A DNA stretch of 35,337 nucleotides from assembly GCA_021324395.1 (NCBI GenBank), contig JAJPJG010000054.1, positions 1-35,337 of the forward strand. Direction: 5' to 3'. This DNA comes from Spartobacteria bacterium. Lineage in GTDB: Bacteria > Verrucomicrobiota > Verrucomicrobiia > Chthoniobacterales > Chthoniobacteraceae. Shown piece after piece: positions 35,064 to 35,337 of the stretch; position 1 is the first letter of the stretch; every line of letters begins with the position of its first letter. A program made the translations under genes and the position numbers. A model generated the notes under the pieces. That model was not told the origin of the DNA. It was given only the letters and a program-made list of their open reading frames with translations, and ran no database searches.

Positions 35064-35337
35064 TTAGCGTTTCGAGAACTGGAACCGCTTGCGTGCGCCG
35101 GGCTGGCCGGGCTTCTTGCGTTCCTTCATGCGCGGGTCGCGCGTGAGATGGCCTTCCTGCTTGAGCGGGACGCGCAGAGTATCGTCGGTCTGCAATAACG
35201 CGCGCGCAATCGCGAGCCGCACCGCACCGGCCTGCCCGCTCGCTCCGCCACCGTGCGTGTTGACGCTGAAATCAAATGCGTTCGTGCTTTTGGCCGTCGC
35301 CAGCGGTGCGAGGATCGTGTTCTGCAAAGACGGCGTC
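35064..35337 (-). CDS. rpsI: 30S ribosomal protein S9 (5'-partial, cut by window edge)
   Basis: The C-terminal ~90 residues of S9 are visible, continuing without a stop to the right edge; the start codon lies outside. Signatures are [40 protein letters not shown] and the terminal RFQFSKR, the universal S9 C-terminal tail that contacts the P-site tRNA. A TTG at 35327 within the frame is not the start. rplM is normally upstream of rpsI in bacteria, outside this window. Confidence 0.95.
   Translation of the reverse strand, partial: TPSLQNTILAPLATAKSTNAFDFSVNTHGGGASGQAGAVRLAIARALLQTDDTLRVPLKQEGHLTRDPRMKERKKPGQPGARKRFQFSKR

Overview
The window reads as a chromosomal segment of a GC-rich Gram-negative bacterium, most probably Verrucomicrobiota. 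This is an inference: a giant secreted protein combines autotransporter-type beta-strand repeats, LamG/laminin-like domains and a C-terminal calcium-binding 'DPDHDG' module, and there is a two-domain lysis-style mixture of GH families, an LMF/DCC membrane protein and a Prc-type protease, all typical of that phylum. No rRNA, tRNA, CRISPR array, transposase or phage gene was seen. The window starts inside, or just upstream of, one gene and ends inside rpsI.

Left part (1-7509, + strand): two exported carbohydrate-active proteins. The first is a ~2,070-residue GH16 enzyme with LamG, Fn3, BNR_4-type propeller and Verrucomicrobia-style C-terminal modules. The second is a GH43 enzyme of the exo-beta-1,3-galactanase-like group. 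They are about 50-53% GC in sampled lines, against 60-75% in the next gene. Together they suggest attack on a plant or algal galactan, possibly type II arabinogalactan.

Middle-left (7571-18519, - strand): a DCC-LMF1 fusion membrane protein, then a ~265-base array of short GC-rich hairpins, then a tightly packed lipid operon read right to left. The operon runs cNMP-regulated patatin lipase, PaaK-like acyl ligase, fadI thiolase, fadJ hydratase/dehydrogenase and a VLCAD-like acyl-CoA dehydrogenase. It can be read as one route: release a fatty acid, activate it, beta-oxidise it.

Centre (18837-24697): a hybrid sensor kinase is translationally coupled to a membrane-anchored thioredoxin-fold protein (- strand). 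Divergent from it is nagB-nagA (+) with a clear terminator, followed by an aldose-1-epimerase-like gene.

Right part (24698-35337): an aldo/keto reductase, a cytosolic heparinase II/III-like lyase coupled to an M29 aminopeptidase (-), the heptose-1-phosphate adenylyltransferase and purN pair (+), chrA and a Prc/Ctp protease (-), an MBL-fold hydrolase (+), an orphan PstS-like binding protein (-), and the 3' end of rpsI with a strong terminator.

The least explained element is the hairpin array at 9593-9857: about a dozen palindromes share the arms CCGCC/GGCGG but have different 3-6 base loops. The most interesting gene arrangements are the thiol protein/sensor kinase pair and the patatin-led beta-oxidation operon, whose first gene changes base composition near its domain boundary.
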